Assembly (NCBI GenBank): GCA_026391945.1
Contig: JAPLDA010000074.1
Coordinates: forward strand, 1 to 35,275
Origin: Bacteroidota bacterium
GTDB taxonomy: Bacteria; Bacteroidota; Bacteroidia; AKYH767-A; 2013-40CM-41-45
Length of the DNA stretch: 35,275 bases
Reading direction: 5' to 3'
In this document: in pieces, positions 1 to 7,086 of the stretch
How positions within the stretch are numbered: the first letter of the stretch is position 1
Layout of the letters: every line of letters starts with the position of its first letter
Position numbers and translations under genes: made by a program
The notes under the pieces: model-generated
What the model saw: the letters and a program-made list of their open reading frames with translations, nothing else
Databases searched by the model: none
Told to the model about the DNA's origin: nothing

Positions 1-1
1 T

Positions 2-169
2 GATAAAATTCTTTCTTTGAATATCGAGAACATTTTTGGTAAAGAAATTTTTAAACAAAAAAGCATTCAATCAGCCATTGATTTAAGAAGGGAACCAGCG
101 GGGGTTTATTTCGTGCATGTGGTAACGCAGAAGAAAAAAGTCTTGTCGGGGAAGCTCATTAAGGAATAA
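2..169 (+). CDS. C-terminal end of a T9SS-secreted protein (type-A sorting domain), 5' truncated
   Basis: The window opens inside an open frame that reads to a TAA at 167-169. The 55 visible residues have the pattern of the Por secretion-system (type A) C-terminal sorting domain: a beta-strand followed by NIFGKEIFK, a hydrophobic step, then PAGVYFVHV and a Lys-rich end KVLSGKLIKE. In this family the domain directs export through the type IX system and is removed or used for surface attachment. The rest of the protein lies upstream of the window, so its function is unknown. The same tail type recurs in the proteins ending at 16968 and 27617. Confidence 0.8.
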   Translation, partial: DKILSLNIENIFGKEIFKQKSIQSAIDLRREPAGVYFVHVVTQKKKVLSGKLIKE

Positions 170-173
170 GCAA

Positions 174-245
174 TTGTCCAAAAGATCATGCACGATTGGT
201 CGAATGGTCATCTTGTCTGTTGTCCGATCGTCCGTCATCTTCCGA
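174..245. repeat. dispersed intergenic word, TCGTCCGATCGTC family
   Basis: A low-information stretch lies between the T9SS tail and the acetyltransferase. It contains CAATTGTCCAAAAGATCATG, then GTCATCTTGTCTG and GTCCGATCGTCCGTCATC. Its reverse complement resembles the gap at 12807-12847 (TTTTGGACAAT, then CGATCGGACGATGAG) and part of 27741-27758 (AAGACGACAGACGATGG). It is non-coding, and I see no known element in it. Confidence 0.45.
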
Positions 246-321
246 CCTCCAGACTTTCGCATCACGTAATTTTTTCAGTAGCTTTACAGGTAATAGATTC
301 CTGTCACAGAATCACAACGCC

Positions 322-849
322 ATGAACTTCACCTTAAGGCCCTGGACGATGGACGACCTCAACGACCTTGTCCGTTATGCCAACAACAGCAACATCGCTA
401 AATTCATGATGAACCAGTTTCCGCATCCGTACACGGCTGAAAGAGGAAAAGAGTTCATCAGTTTTGCCATGAATGATCTTCCGCTGCACATCTTCGCCAT
501 CGACATCGACGGAAAAGCTTCAGGCGGCATCGGTATCTATCCTCTTGCAGACATACAATGCAAGAACGCCGAACTGGGATACTGGCTGGCGGAGCCATTC
601 TGGAACAAGGGCATCATCACACAGGCCATTATCCGGATGACGGAATATGGCTTTCATCATTTTGATATCGAACGGATATTTGCGCGACCATTCGGCTCCA
701 ACCTTGCTTCCCAGCGTGCTCTCGAAAAAGCAGGTTTTGTTCCCGAAGGAAGATTTGAAAAAACATTTTACAAAAACGGCGTGTACGAAGATGAGTTGAT
801 TTATGCAGTACGGAAAAGGGCTTCGACAGGCTCAGCCACCTCGGGCTGA
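322..849 (+). CDS. GNAT family N-acetyltransferase (RimJ/RimL-like)
   Basis: This is a 175-residue protein of the Acetyltransf_3 (RimJ/RimL) type, which transfers acetyl from acetyl-CoA to an amino group; the substrate cannot be told from sequence. It starts with the family-typical MNFTLRPWTMDD. It continues through ELGYWLAEPFWNKGI, the strand that leads to the acetyl-CoA loop, and ends with NLASQRALEKAGFVPEGRF, the conserved SxxxLEKxGF motif. I chose the ATG at 322 because the open frame upstream of it (from 196) is non-family sequence encoded by an intergenic repeat. The last 11 residues (ASTGSATSG and neighbours) are encoded by a CTTCGACAGGCTCAG repeat, so the natural C-terminus was probably just after YAVRKR. 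Confidence 0.85.
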   Translation: MNFTLRPWTMDDLNDLVRYANNSNIAKFMMNQFPHPYTAERGKEFISFAMNDLPLHIFAIDIDGKASGGIGIYPLADIQCKNAELGYWLAEPFWNKGIITQAIIRMTEYGFHHFDIERIFARPFGSNLASQRALEKAGFVPEGRFEKTFYKNGVYEDELIYAVRKRASTGSATSG

Positions 850-916
850 GCTTGTCGAATGGTGGCTGAGCCTGTCGAAGCCACAGCCTGAGCCTGTCGA
901 AGCCACAGCCTGAGCC
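821..916. repeat. cluster of CTTCGACAGGCTCAG palindromic repeats
   Basis: The word CTTCGACAGGCTCAG occurs at 821-835. Its inverse CTGAGC(C/T)TGTCGAA(G) occurs at 846-859 (one mismatch), 866-880 and 888-902, with a partial copy at 909-916. The first forward and the inverted copies can fold into a hairpin. The cluster begins inside the acetyltransferase gene and supplies its stop codon at 847-849. The same word is found four times at 11631-11715. I recognise it as an abundant REP-like word in Bacteroidota genomes; its function is unknown. Confidence 0.85.
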
Positions 917-1014
917 AAATTCCATCATTTGAATGTTTATTTTAACATTCATGGTGATCTTGCGGGAATATGTCGTATGTTTGCCAACTCATTGGAAGAT
1001 TGTATCTCAATCTG

Positions 1015-1047
1015 TTTGTAGCCCTCCTTTACAACTCGGTAAATTTT
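1015..1047 (+). promoter_or_regulatory. putative Bacteroidota promoter for the rhlE-csp pair
   Basis: A TTTG at 1015-1018 is followed after 21 bp by TAAATTTT at 1040-1047, one mismatch from TAnnTTTG. Spacing and order fit the -33/-7 promoter of the phylum. It would give a leader of roughly 70 nt before the helicase ATG. Confidence 0.35.
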
Positions 1048-1073
1048 ACATTTTTCTTCTTGATTTAAACGAT

Positions 1074-1094
1074 GACTGCGCCTGATGCGCGGTC
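1074..1094 (+). other. hairpin in the rhlE leader
   Basis: GACTGCGC and GCGCGGTC form an 8-bp GC-rich stem (one G-U pair) around a CTGAT loop, 27 nt upstream of the helicase start. No T-run follows, so it is not an intrinsic terminator. Because it sits in the leader of a presumed cold-responsive gene, it could be a regulatory RNA structure; that is inference. Confidence 0.4.
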
Positions 1095-1121
1095 CGTATC
1101 TGTAAACCTAAATAATCATTC

Positions 1122-2255
1122 ATGACCTTTACAAAATTAAATTTAATTGATCCGCTTTTATCTGAGCTGGAGAAACTGGGGTATGTTACCCCTACTCCTA
1201 TCCAGGTACAATCCATTCCGCACCTGTTGGATGGGAAAGACATTTTCGGCTGTGCACAAACCGGCACAGGAAAAACAGCGGCCTTCGCGCTTCCTATTCT
1301 TCAAATGCTGGAAGCAAAAAAAGATCACACTGCAAAACACATCACCAAAGCGCTTGTGCTGGCACCTACACGTGAACTTGCACAGCAGATCAGCGCTAAC
1401 TTTTCCGCTTACGGAAAAAAACTTTCATTCACACATGCCACCATTTTCGGCGGCGTTTCCCAGAATGCACAAATCAAAGACCTGAGAAAAGGTGTGGACA
1501 TCCTGATTGCCACGCCGGGACGGCTGCTCGACCTGATGCAACAGGGATTCATCAAACTGAACACCATCGAATATTTTGTTTTGGACGAAGCCGACCGCAT
1601 GCTCGACATGGGTTTCATCAACGACGTAAAAAAGATCATTGCAAAAATTCCGGCGAAACGCCAGACCATGTTTTTCTCTGCGACGGCTGCACCTGAAATC
1701 ATGAAACTTGCGAATTCGCTGCTTAAAGATCCGGTTCGTGTTTCCGTAACACCGGTTTCTTCAACTGCTTCGCTGGTTACGCAATCGGTGTATTATGTGA
1801 AAAAAGAAAACAAACGGTTTTTACTGAACCACGTATTGAAAGGCAATGCCATCGAACATGCGCTCGTGTTTACACGCACCAAACGCGGCGCCGACAAAGT
1901 CGCGAAGGACCTGAAGAGCAAAGGCATCAACGCGGAAGCGATCCACGGAAACAAATCGCAGAGTACGCGCGAACGGGTGCTGAAAGGATTTAAGAACAAA
2001 CACATCCGCGTGCTGGTGGCCACTGACATTGCTTCAAGAGGCATTGATGTGGATAAATTATCACACGTCATCAACTATGAAATTCCGGAGCAGGCAGAAA
2101 CCTACGTGCATCGCATCGGCAGGACGGGAAGAGCAGGAAGCACAGGCATTGCATTGTCTTTTTGTTCGCAGGATGAAATGTCGTACCTGAAAGACATCCA
2201 TAAATTAATCAAGAAAAACATCCAGGTGATCGAAGCACATCCGTTTGCTTCCTGA
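1122..2255 (+). CDS. rhlE: DEAD-box ATP-dependent RNA helicase, RhlE type
   Basis: This 377-residue superfamily 2 RNA helicase unwinds structured RNA with ATP, typically in ribosome assembly, RNA decay or cold growth. All family motifs are visible in order: Q-motif TPTPIQ (about 23-28), motif I AQTGTGKT (45-52), PTRELA, TPGR, DEAD (155-158), SAT (186-188), VATDIASRGID and HRIGRTGR (330-337). It ends about 40 residues after motif VI, so it lacks the long basic C-terminal tail of many RhlE proteins and resembles the short, core-only forms. A cold-shock protein gene follows 76 bp downstream on the same strand; helicase-csp pairs are usually cold-induced together. The leader carries a hairpin at 1074-1094. 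Confidence 0.93.
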   Translation: MTFTKLNLIDPLLSELEKLGYVTPTPIQVQSIPHLLDGKDIFGCAQTGTGKTAAFALPILQMLEAKKDHTAKHITKALVLAPTRELAQQISANFSAYGKKLSFTHATIFGGVSQNAQIKDLRKGVDILIATPGRLLDLMQQGFIKLNTIEYFVLDEADRMLDMGFINDVKKIIAKIPAKRQTMFFSATAAPEIMKLANSLLKDPVRVSVTPVSSTASLVTQSVYYVKKENKRFLLNHVLKGNAIEHALVFTRTKRGADKVAKDLKSKGINAEAIHGNKSQSTRERVLKGFKNKHIRVLVATDIASRGIDVDKLSHVINYEIPEQAETYVHRIGRTGRAGSTGIALSFCSQDEMSYLKDIHKLIKKNIQVIEAHPFAS

Positions 2256-2331
2256 AGCCGGAATCAACAACGCATTATTTATTAAAACAATTATTAACCG
2301 TTGCGGGAAGCCGTAACACAAAACAAAAAAA

Positions 2332-2520
2332 ATGACAAAAGGAACAGTAAAATTTTTTGATGAAGCCAAAGGTTTTGGATTTATCAAAGTCGATGAAGGA
2401 AAAGATATTTTCGTTCACGTATCAGGACTCAAAGAAGAGATCCGTGAAAATGATGAAGTGGTATTCGACATCCAGGAAGGCCAGAAAGGCCTGAATGCAG
2501 TGAACGTAAGCCGCGCTTAA
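2332..2520 (+). CDS. cspA: cold-shock domain protein (CspA family)
   Basis: This 62-residue single cold-shock domain protein is an OB-fold binder of single-stranded RNA/DNA that acts as an RNA chaperone in the cytoplasm. It opens with MTKGTVKFFDEAKGFGFIKV, which contains RNP1 (KGFGFI), and continues with RNP2 (DIFVHVSGL). The acidic ENDEVVFDIQEGQKGLNAVNV end completes the beta-barrel. Its length is normal for the family. It lies 76 bp after the helicase gene, in an A-rich leader with no clear promoter box of its own, so read-through from rhlE is likely. A strong intrinsic terminator follows at once, marking the end of the unit. Confidence 0.95.
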   Translation: MTKGTVKFFDEAKGFGFIKVDEGKDIFVHVSGLKEEIRENDEVVFDIQEGQKGLNAVNVSRA

Positions 2521-2531
2521 TTCATACTTCT

Positions 2532-2570
2532 AAAAAAAAGCTGATCCGTAACCCGGGTCAGCTTTTTTGT
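2532..2570 (+). terminator. intrinsic terminator after the cold-shock gene
   Basis: AAAAAAGCTGATCC pairs with GGGTCAGCTTTTTT around a short loop and is followed by GTTTT. The A-run/T-run symmetry would let it work from either strand, but only the plus-strand unit ends here. Confidence 0.85.
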
Positions 2571-2786
2571 TTTCAAATTTTTTTGAAGCAATACTTTGAA
2601 ACCGGCTGATGCAACCATTTTGTTTTTATTATCTTCACACATCCTTTAGCTCCTTGCCATGGAGAAGGAGTTTGCCTTTCTCTTTGAATGTTGCCAAAGT
2701 ACTCATGAATCCCTGATCCATTTACAGAAGCCGCATCAACTGTTTCTGCCTGATCGCCACTCATACCATAAAAATTCCATCACCTG

Positions 2787-3902
2787 ATGAACGGCTCTCA
2801 CATTCGTTTTATCGCTAAGGACAAAAGCACCAGCCTGTTTTTTGCCACGCTGCGTGAACGGGTGGATCAGTATTTCAGGAAAAATAATTTATCGAAACAC
2901 GCCAACACACAGATGGTGGTTAAAACCATGGTGCTGTTATCCGCCTACATTTTTCCTTTCATCATCCTCGTCACAATTCATCCATCGTTCAGCATTGGCC
3001 TGCTGTTGTGGGCGGTGATGGGATTTGCACTTGCCGGTATCGGCATGAGCATCATGCACGATGCCAACCACGGAGCGTATTCATCAAACAGCAATGTTAA
3101 CTATTGGTTAGGACACAGCCTGAACTTATGCGGCGGTTCTGTTTTCAACTGGAAGATGCAGCACAACATCCTTCATCATACCTATACCAACGTCTTCAGC
3201 AAGGATCATGACATCAGCGATAAACTCATCATGCGGTTTTCGCCTCACACCAAAGTGAAATGGTATCACCGGTTCCAGTTCCTGTATGCATTTTTGTTTT
3301 ACGGAATCCTCACCATCTACTGGACTTTCCTGAAAGATTTTATACAGTTCAAACAGTACATCAGGGAAGGTGTGAACAGGAATACAAGATCACAAAATCA
3401 AAAAGCATTTTTAAAAATCATCCTGAGCAAACTCCTGTACTTTTTTTTGTTTTTGATTCTTCCTTTGATGATTTTAAAAATGCCGGCGGGCGCATACCTG
3501 GCCGGTTTCCTGTTGATGCAATTCATTTCCGGAGTTGTGCTTACGGTTGTTTTCCAGCTGGCGCATACGGTGGAAAAAACCACTCATCCTACGCCGGATG
3601 AAAACCATACCATCGAAAACAACTGGGCGATTCACCAGATGAATACGACGGTGAATTTTTCGAGGAAGAGTAAAATGATTTCCTGGTATGTGGGAGGATT
3701 GAATTTCCAGGTCGAGCATCATCTCTTTCCTTCTATTTGTCATGTTCATTATCCGCAGATCGCAGGTATTGTAAAGACAACAGCGGAGGAATTCAACATC
3801 CCTTACTTAGAAAACAAAACTTTCTTTTCGGCATTCCGGTCGCATGTGAGGTTGTTGAAAGAATATGGAAAAATGCCACCCGAAAAAATGGCGGTTTCCT
3901 GA
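2787..3902 (+). CDS. membrane fatty-acid desaturase (acyl-CoA/linoleoyl-CoA desaturase-like)
   Basis: This 371-residue integral membrane di-iron desaturase introduces a double bond into acyl chains of membrane lipids, a usual route to keep membranes fluid. The three histidine boxes are present: HDANH (91-95), HNILHH (126-131) and QVEHHLFP (from 308). The Q in QVEHH is typical of the front-end/delta-6-like branch. Hydrophobic segments lie around residues 45-80 and 210-260. There is no fused cytochrome b5 domain, so electrons must come from a separate donor. It sits next to the rhlE-csp cold pair but after its terminator, so joint regulation is only suggested. The 266-bp gap before it shows no clear promoter. 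Repeat copy A begins 12 bp past its stop. Confidence 0.9.
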   Translation: MNGSHIRFIAKDKSTSLFFATLRERVDQYFRKNNLSKHANTQMVVKTMVLLSAYIFPFIILVTIHPSFSIGLLLWAVMGFALAGIGMSIMHDANHGAYSSNSNVNYWLGHSLNLCGGSVFNWKMQHNILHHTYTNVFSKDHDISDKLIMRFSPHTKVKWYHRFQFLYAFLFYGILTIYWTFLKDFIQFKQYIREGVNRNTRSQNQKAFLKIILSKLLYFFLFLILPLMILKMPAGAYLAGFLLMQFISGVVLTVVFQLAHTVEKTTHPTPDENHTIENNWAIHQMNTTVNFSRKSKMISWYVGGLNFQVEHHLFPSICHVHYPQIAGIVKTTAEEFNIPYLENKTFFSAFRSHVRLLKEYGKMPPEKMAVS

Positions 3903-3914
3903 CCGGTATTTTTC

Positions 3915-4033
3915 TCACTTTCCCCAAGCTTTGTCTTCGAGCATCGGAACGAAACGGAAATTTTTCAGCTTAGGTTTTCAAACTGACTGAATGATCTGAG
4001 ATGGATTCTTTTTTATCTTCGTTACTTTCTTTA
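3915..4033. repeat. 119-bp direct repeat, copy A (contains a copy of the pcm 3' end)
   Basis: This copy is identical over 119 bp to 4255-4373, with a period of exactly 340 bp. Positions 3917-3967 (51 bp) are identical to the last 51 bp of pcm on the minus strand. They could encode its final residues FRFVPMLEDKAWGK, but with a TGA stop and an in-frame TGA shortly upstream, so the copy is not a gene. The outer end forms one arm of a perfect hairpin at 4021-4045. Confidence 0.9.
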
Positions 4034-4254
4034 GAAGAAAGTAACCAAAGAATCGTGCGTTACAAAGGCAATTTTTTCACAGCCGCACATGCCATCGCTT
4101 CGAAAAACCACGGATTGAAAACACGCAAATGCGCAAACCTTAACTTCGTGTTTTCAACCGCTATTGCTGTGTAACGCTCCCGGCGTTGTTGTAAACTTCC
4201 AGCACCGGAAATGCATACATCAACTTAAATCATTCAATGAATTTCGAAAATCAT
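4021..4254. other. structured non-coding spacer with three hairpins
   Basis: This gap between repeat copies A and B has no plausible gene. It holds three perfect inverted repeats. GTTACTTTCTT/AAGAAAGTAAC is at 4021-4045 (11-bp arms, 3-nt loop). TTGAAAACACG/CGTGTTTTCAA is at 4115-4125 and 4147-4157 (11-bp arms, 21-nt loop). AACGC/GCGTT is at 4173-4187. This density of palindromes is unusual for the window and suggests a small mobile repeat or a structured RNA; neither is proven. Confidence 0.5.
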
Positions 4255-4373
4255 TCACTTTCCCCAAGCTTTGTCTTCGAGCATCGGAACGAAACGGAAA
4301 TTTTTCAGCTTAGGTTTTCAAACTGACTGAATGATCTGAGATGGATTCTTTTTTATCTTCGTTACTTTCTTTA
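4255..4373. repeat. 119-bp direct repeat, copy B
   Basis: This is the second 119-bp copy, identical to 3915-4033. Its 51-bp pcm-tail segment is at 4257-4307. It runs directly into the real pcm 3' end (copy C, 4373-4423), so two copies of the gene tail lie about 116 bp apart. The hairpin arm GTTACTTTCTT is present, but its partner arm is missing at the junction. Confidence 0.9.
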
Positions 4374-5042
4374 CTTTCCCCAAGCTTTGTCTTCGAGCAT
4401 CGGAACGAAACGGAAATTTTTCAACTCGTGTTTTTCAATGCCTGTTTCAGAAGTTTTAAGAATGGTGGTCATGGTTTGAATTTCACCGGCTCCGACGGGT
4501 ATCACTATGATGCCGCCGACTTTCAACTGTGTGACCAAATCGGCCGGAATGAAAGGCGCACCGCATGTCACCAGGATTTTATCGAAAGGAGCGAATGAAG
4601 GAAGTCCTTTGTAACCGTCGCCATAAAACATTTTGGGAGCATAGCCGATGCCGGGAAGAAACTTTTTCGCCTTGTCGAACAATTCTTTCTGCCGTTCGAT
4701 GGTGAATACTTTGGCGCCGAGTTCGAGCAGCACGCTGGTCTGGTAACCGCTGCCGGTGCCGATTTCAAGAACCTTCTCCCCTTTTTTTATGCCGAGTAAA
4801 GAAGTCTGGTAGGCAACCGTATAAGGTTGCGAAATGGTTTGCCCGGCGCCGATTTTAAAAGCCTGGTCATCGTAGGCCTGGTTGAGGAATGCTTTGTCGA
4901 GAAAAAAATGCCTCGGAACACGCATCATCGCTTCCAAAACAGGTTCATCATCAATTCCTTTCGCACGAATGGTTTCGATGAGTTTCTTTCTCATTCCCTG
5001 GTGCTTAAAATTATCTTCCGGCATATTCTTCATGGTCATCAT
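4371..5042 (-). CDS. pcm: protein-L-isoaspartate O-methyltransferase
   Basis: This enzyme repairs aged proteins by methylating L-isoaspartyl residues with S-adenosylmethionine. From the chosen start the protein has 223 residues, normal for the family. Visible features are RVPRHFF near residue 41, GQTISQPYTVAYQ (the substrate-binding QPY motif, about 67-79), SAM motif I VLEIGTGSGYQT (91-102), post-I FTIERQKEL, GDGYKG, and the terminal FRFVPMLEDKAWGK. I place the start at the ATG at 5042; 5039 and 5033 are in-frame alternatives, and the longer frame upstream has no family similarity. The last 51 bp are present twice more downstream (3917-3967 and 4257-4307). It is convergent with the desaturase and divergent from the Gfo/Idh/MocA gene. 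Confidence 0.92.
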   Translation of the reverse strand: MMTMKNMPEDNFKHQGMRKKLIETIRAKGIDDEPVLEAMMRVPRHFFLDKAFLNQAYDDQAFKIGAGQTISQPYTVAYQTSLLGIKKGEKVLEIGTGSGYQTSVLLELGAKVFTIERQKELFDKAKKFLPGIGYAPKMFYGDGYKGLPSFAPFDKILVTCGAPFIPADLVTQLKVGGIIVIPVGAGEIQTMTTILKTSETGIEKHELKNFRFVPMLEDKAWGK

Positions 5043-5182
5043 AAGGAAGTGCAAATAAATAAAACGGAAGTCATAGGAATGATGTCCCGTGGTTAAAATA
5101 TCAACAAAATAAAGTAATAAAGAATCGCTTTGTGGATGATCGATTAAAAAGGAAATTGATAATTTCGTGCACCTCAAAAGAG

Positions 5183-5190
5183 TACTTTTG
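5183..5190 (+). promoter_or_regulatory. Bacteroidota -7 box for the Gfo/Idh/MocA gene
   Basis: TACTTTTG matches TAnnTTTG exactly. Transcription would begin about 8 nt before the ATG at 5204, which supports that start. The -33 element is weak: the nearest TTG, at 5156-5158, is 24 bp away. Confidence 0.5.
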
Positions 5191-5203
5191 TAAAAACAGT
5201 TTT

Positions 5204-6193
5204 ATGAAGTTGAAAATAGGTGTGCTGGGCGCCGGTCATCTCGGGAAAATCCACCTCCGCCTGCTGAAGGAAATCACGTCAGCCGAACTGGTTGGCTTTT
5301 TTGATCATGATGAAGCAGCCGCCATCGCCGTTGAGAATGAAACGGGGGTAAAAAAGTTTGAATCCCTCGAAGCTTTGCTGAAGGAATGCGATGCCGTTGA
5401 CATCGTGGTGCCTACCCTTTCACATTACGAATGTGCGGTGAAAGCCATCAAGAAATCGAAACATGTTTTTATCGAAAAGCCTCTCACGCATACCGTATCG
5501 GAAGGAAAAAAACTCGTGTCGCTCGTGAACGAAGCTGATGTGAAAGCACAGGTCGGGCACGTGGAACGTTTCAACCCGGCATTTCTCGCGGCGAAAGAGT
5601 ACTTCAACCAGCCGATGTTCATCGAAACACACAGGCTGGCGGAATTCAATCCGCGAGGCACCGATGTATCGGTGGTGCACGACCTGATGATTCATGACAT
5701 CGACATTGTGCTGAGTGTCGTGAAATCATCTGTGAAAAAAATCAGCGCCAGCGGCGTGGCTGTGGTGAGCGACACTCCCGACATCGCCAATGCAAGAATC
5801 GAATTTGACAACGGCTGTGTTGCCAACCTCACCTCCAGCAGGATCTCGCTGAAGAACATGCGCAAGAGCCGGTTCTTCCAGCGCGATGCCTACATTTCCG
5901 TTGACTTCCTGAAAAAGAAAACAGAGATTGTAAGGTTGAAAAACGTGACCGGTGAACCGGGCCCGCTCGACGTGACCATTGATCTTGGAAAAGGAAAAGG
6001 CCTCAAGCAAATTTACTTCGACCAGCCGAAGGTGGAAGAAAGCAATGCCATCAAAATGGAACTGGAACTTTTTATCCGGTCGGTACTGAACAATACTCCC
6101 ACGGCTGTTCCCGTTGAAGAAGGTTACCTTGCGCTGCATACGGCGCACCAGGTGATGGAAAAACTCAACTCATCCTTAAACGTGCTGGTATAA
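5204..6193 (+). CDS. Gfo/Idh/MocA family oxidoreductase
   Basis: This 329-residue NAD(P)-dependent sugar dehydrogenase-type enzyme has an N-terminal Rossmann fold with GAGHLG (9-14). The EKPL motif (91-94) carries the catalytic-site lysine. GHVERFNPAF (118-127) and HDLMIHDID (159-167) follow in the C-terminal alpha/beta domain. VGHVERFNP is common in members that oxidise nucleotide-sugar or amino-sugar substrates, for example WlbA-like UDP-GlcNAc 3-dehydrogenases, but the substrate is not certain. The ATG at 5204 fits both the Rossmann start and the -7 box just upstream. A lipoprotein gene follows after 11 bp and a sugar-phosphate transferase after that, so a role in surface polysaccharide synthesis is a fair inference. 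Confidence 0.88.
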   Translation: MKLKIGVLGAGHLGKIHLRLLKEITSAELVGFFDHDEAAAIAVENETGVKKFESLEALLKECDAVDIVVPTLSHYECAVKAIKKSKHVFIEKPLTHTVSEGKKLVSLVNEADVKAQVGHVERFNPAFLAAKEYFNQPMFIETHRLAEFNPRGTDVSVVHDLMIHDIDIVLSVVKSSVKKISASGVAVVSDTPDIANARIEFDNGCVANLTSSRISLKNMRKSRFFQRDAYISVDFLKKKTEIVRLKNVTGEPGPLDVTIDLGKGKGLKQIYFDQPKVEESNAIKMELELFIRSVLNNTPTAVPVEEGYLALHTAHQVMEKLNSSLNVLV

Positions 6194-6204
6194 AATACTT
6201 CGAA

Positions 6205-7086
6205 GTGGAAACAGGAAAGTCATTCGTTCATATTCTGAAGCTGCGCAATTTATTTTCAGCAACGGCCTTCACCTGTATTCTTTTCCTGATGACTTCCTGC
6301 AACATCATCAATCCTGCTGAACCGGTTCCCGCTTATGTTCACATCGATTCCATTCCTTTTTCTGCAACCCTTACGGAAGGCGGCAACTCAAGCAAGATTA
6401 CAGATGCCTGGGTGTATGTTGACGGAAACATCGTGGGAGCATTTGAACTGCCGGCTACGTTTCCCGTTCTCTCTTCCGGGACACACCAGTTGAAAATCCG
6501 TCCCGGTATCCTGATTGACGGAATTGCAGCCACGCGAACAGCCTATCCTTTTTATATGGCTTACGATACCACGGTGAATTTCGATCCGGGAAAAACCATC
6601 CGGGCCATGCCGGTAAGTTCGTATACATCGGCGGCGAATATCCGTCTGGAGGATTTCGACCAGTCGGGAATCAGCCTCGTGAGCATGCCTTCAAGTGATA
6701 CGAGCATCAACATTGTGCAGGATGCCAACTGTTTTTACAACCACAGCGGGAAAGTGTACCTCGATGATGCCCATCCTTCTTTTGAATGTGCATGGAAAGA
6801 TTCCTTCCCGCTTTTCCCATCGCTGCCGGCCTATGTGGAGTTGAATTATTTTTGCAACAATGAATTTACGGTAGGCCTGATTACCTATACCACGCTGAAC
6901 ACCTATTCAACAGATATCGTCACGTACAAACCAACGGATACCTGGAGAAAAGAATATGTGAACCTGACTCCGCATACCGGAAATTATACCGGCATCACCG
7001 GGTATAAATTTTATATCAAGGCCACGAAGGCGACCGGCTTACCAGCCGCCATCCTTTATTTCGACAACATCAAAGTAGTGAATTGA
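6205..7086 (+). CDS. uncharacterised lipoprotein with PEGA-like N-terminal region
   Basis: This 293-residue exported lipoprotein has a basic n-region, a hydrophobic stretch (about 17-29) and the lipobox LMTSC with the lipidated Cys at 32. The residues after Cys (NIINPAEP) carry no clear surface-export signal. Residues about 60-130 (WVYVDGNIVGAFELPATFPV, then GTHQLKIRPG) resemble a PEGA-like carbohydrate-associated beta fold. The rest is beta-rich with aromatic residues and ends in ILYFDNIKVV, as in jelly-roll proteins. The only sensible start is GTG at 6205. The TGA stop overlaps the next ATG by one base (TGATG), so translation of the sugar transferase is probably coupled. I do not recognise a named family; a role in polysaccharide export or assembly is inferred from the neighbours. 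Confidence 0.75.
   Translation: METGKSFVHILKLRNLFSATAFTCILFLMTSCNIINPAEPVPAYVHIDSIPFSATLTEGGNSSKITDAWVYVDGNIVGAFELPATFPVLSSGTHQLKIRPGILIDGIAATRTAYPFYMAYDTTVNFDPGKTIRAMPVSSYTSAANIRLEDFDQSGISLVSMPSSDTSINIVQDANCFYNHSGKVYLDDAHPSFECAWKDSFPLFPSLPAYVELNYFCNNEFTVGLITYTTLNTYSTDIVTYKPTDTWRKEYVNLTPHTGNYTGITGYKFYIKATKATGLPAAILYFDNIKVVN

Noticed and set aside
196-321. Upstream ATG extending the acetyltransferase by 42 residues
   Set aside because: The extension is encoded by a low-information intergenic word, and family similarity starts only at MNFTLRPW (322).
1074-1094. Terminator before rhlE
   Set aside because: The stem is GC-rich but lacks a T-run and lies inside the inferred leader, so it is listed as a leader hairpin only.
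2573-2764. Small minus-strand frame between the cold-shock gene and the desaturase
   Set aside because: There is no family pattern, it overlaps the terminator region, and no promoter box is visible.
3917-3967. Second, truncated pcm gene
   Set aside because: Only the last 17 or so codons are copied, with an in-frame stop directly upstream, so nothing can be translated as a methyltransferase.
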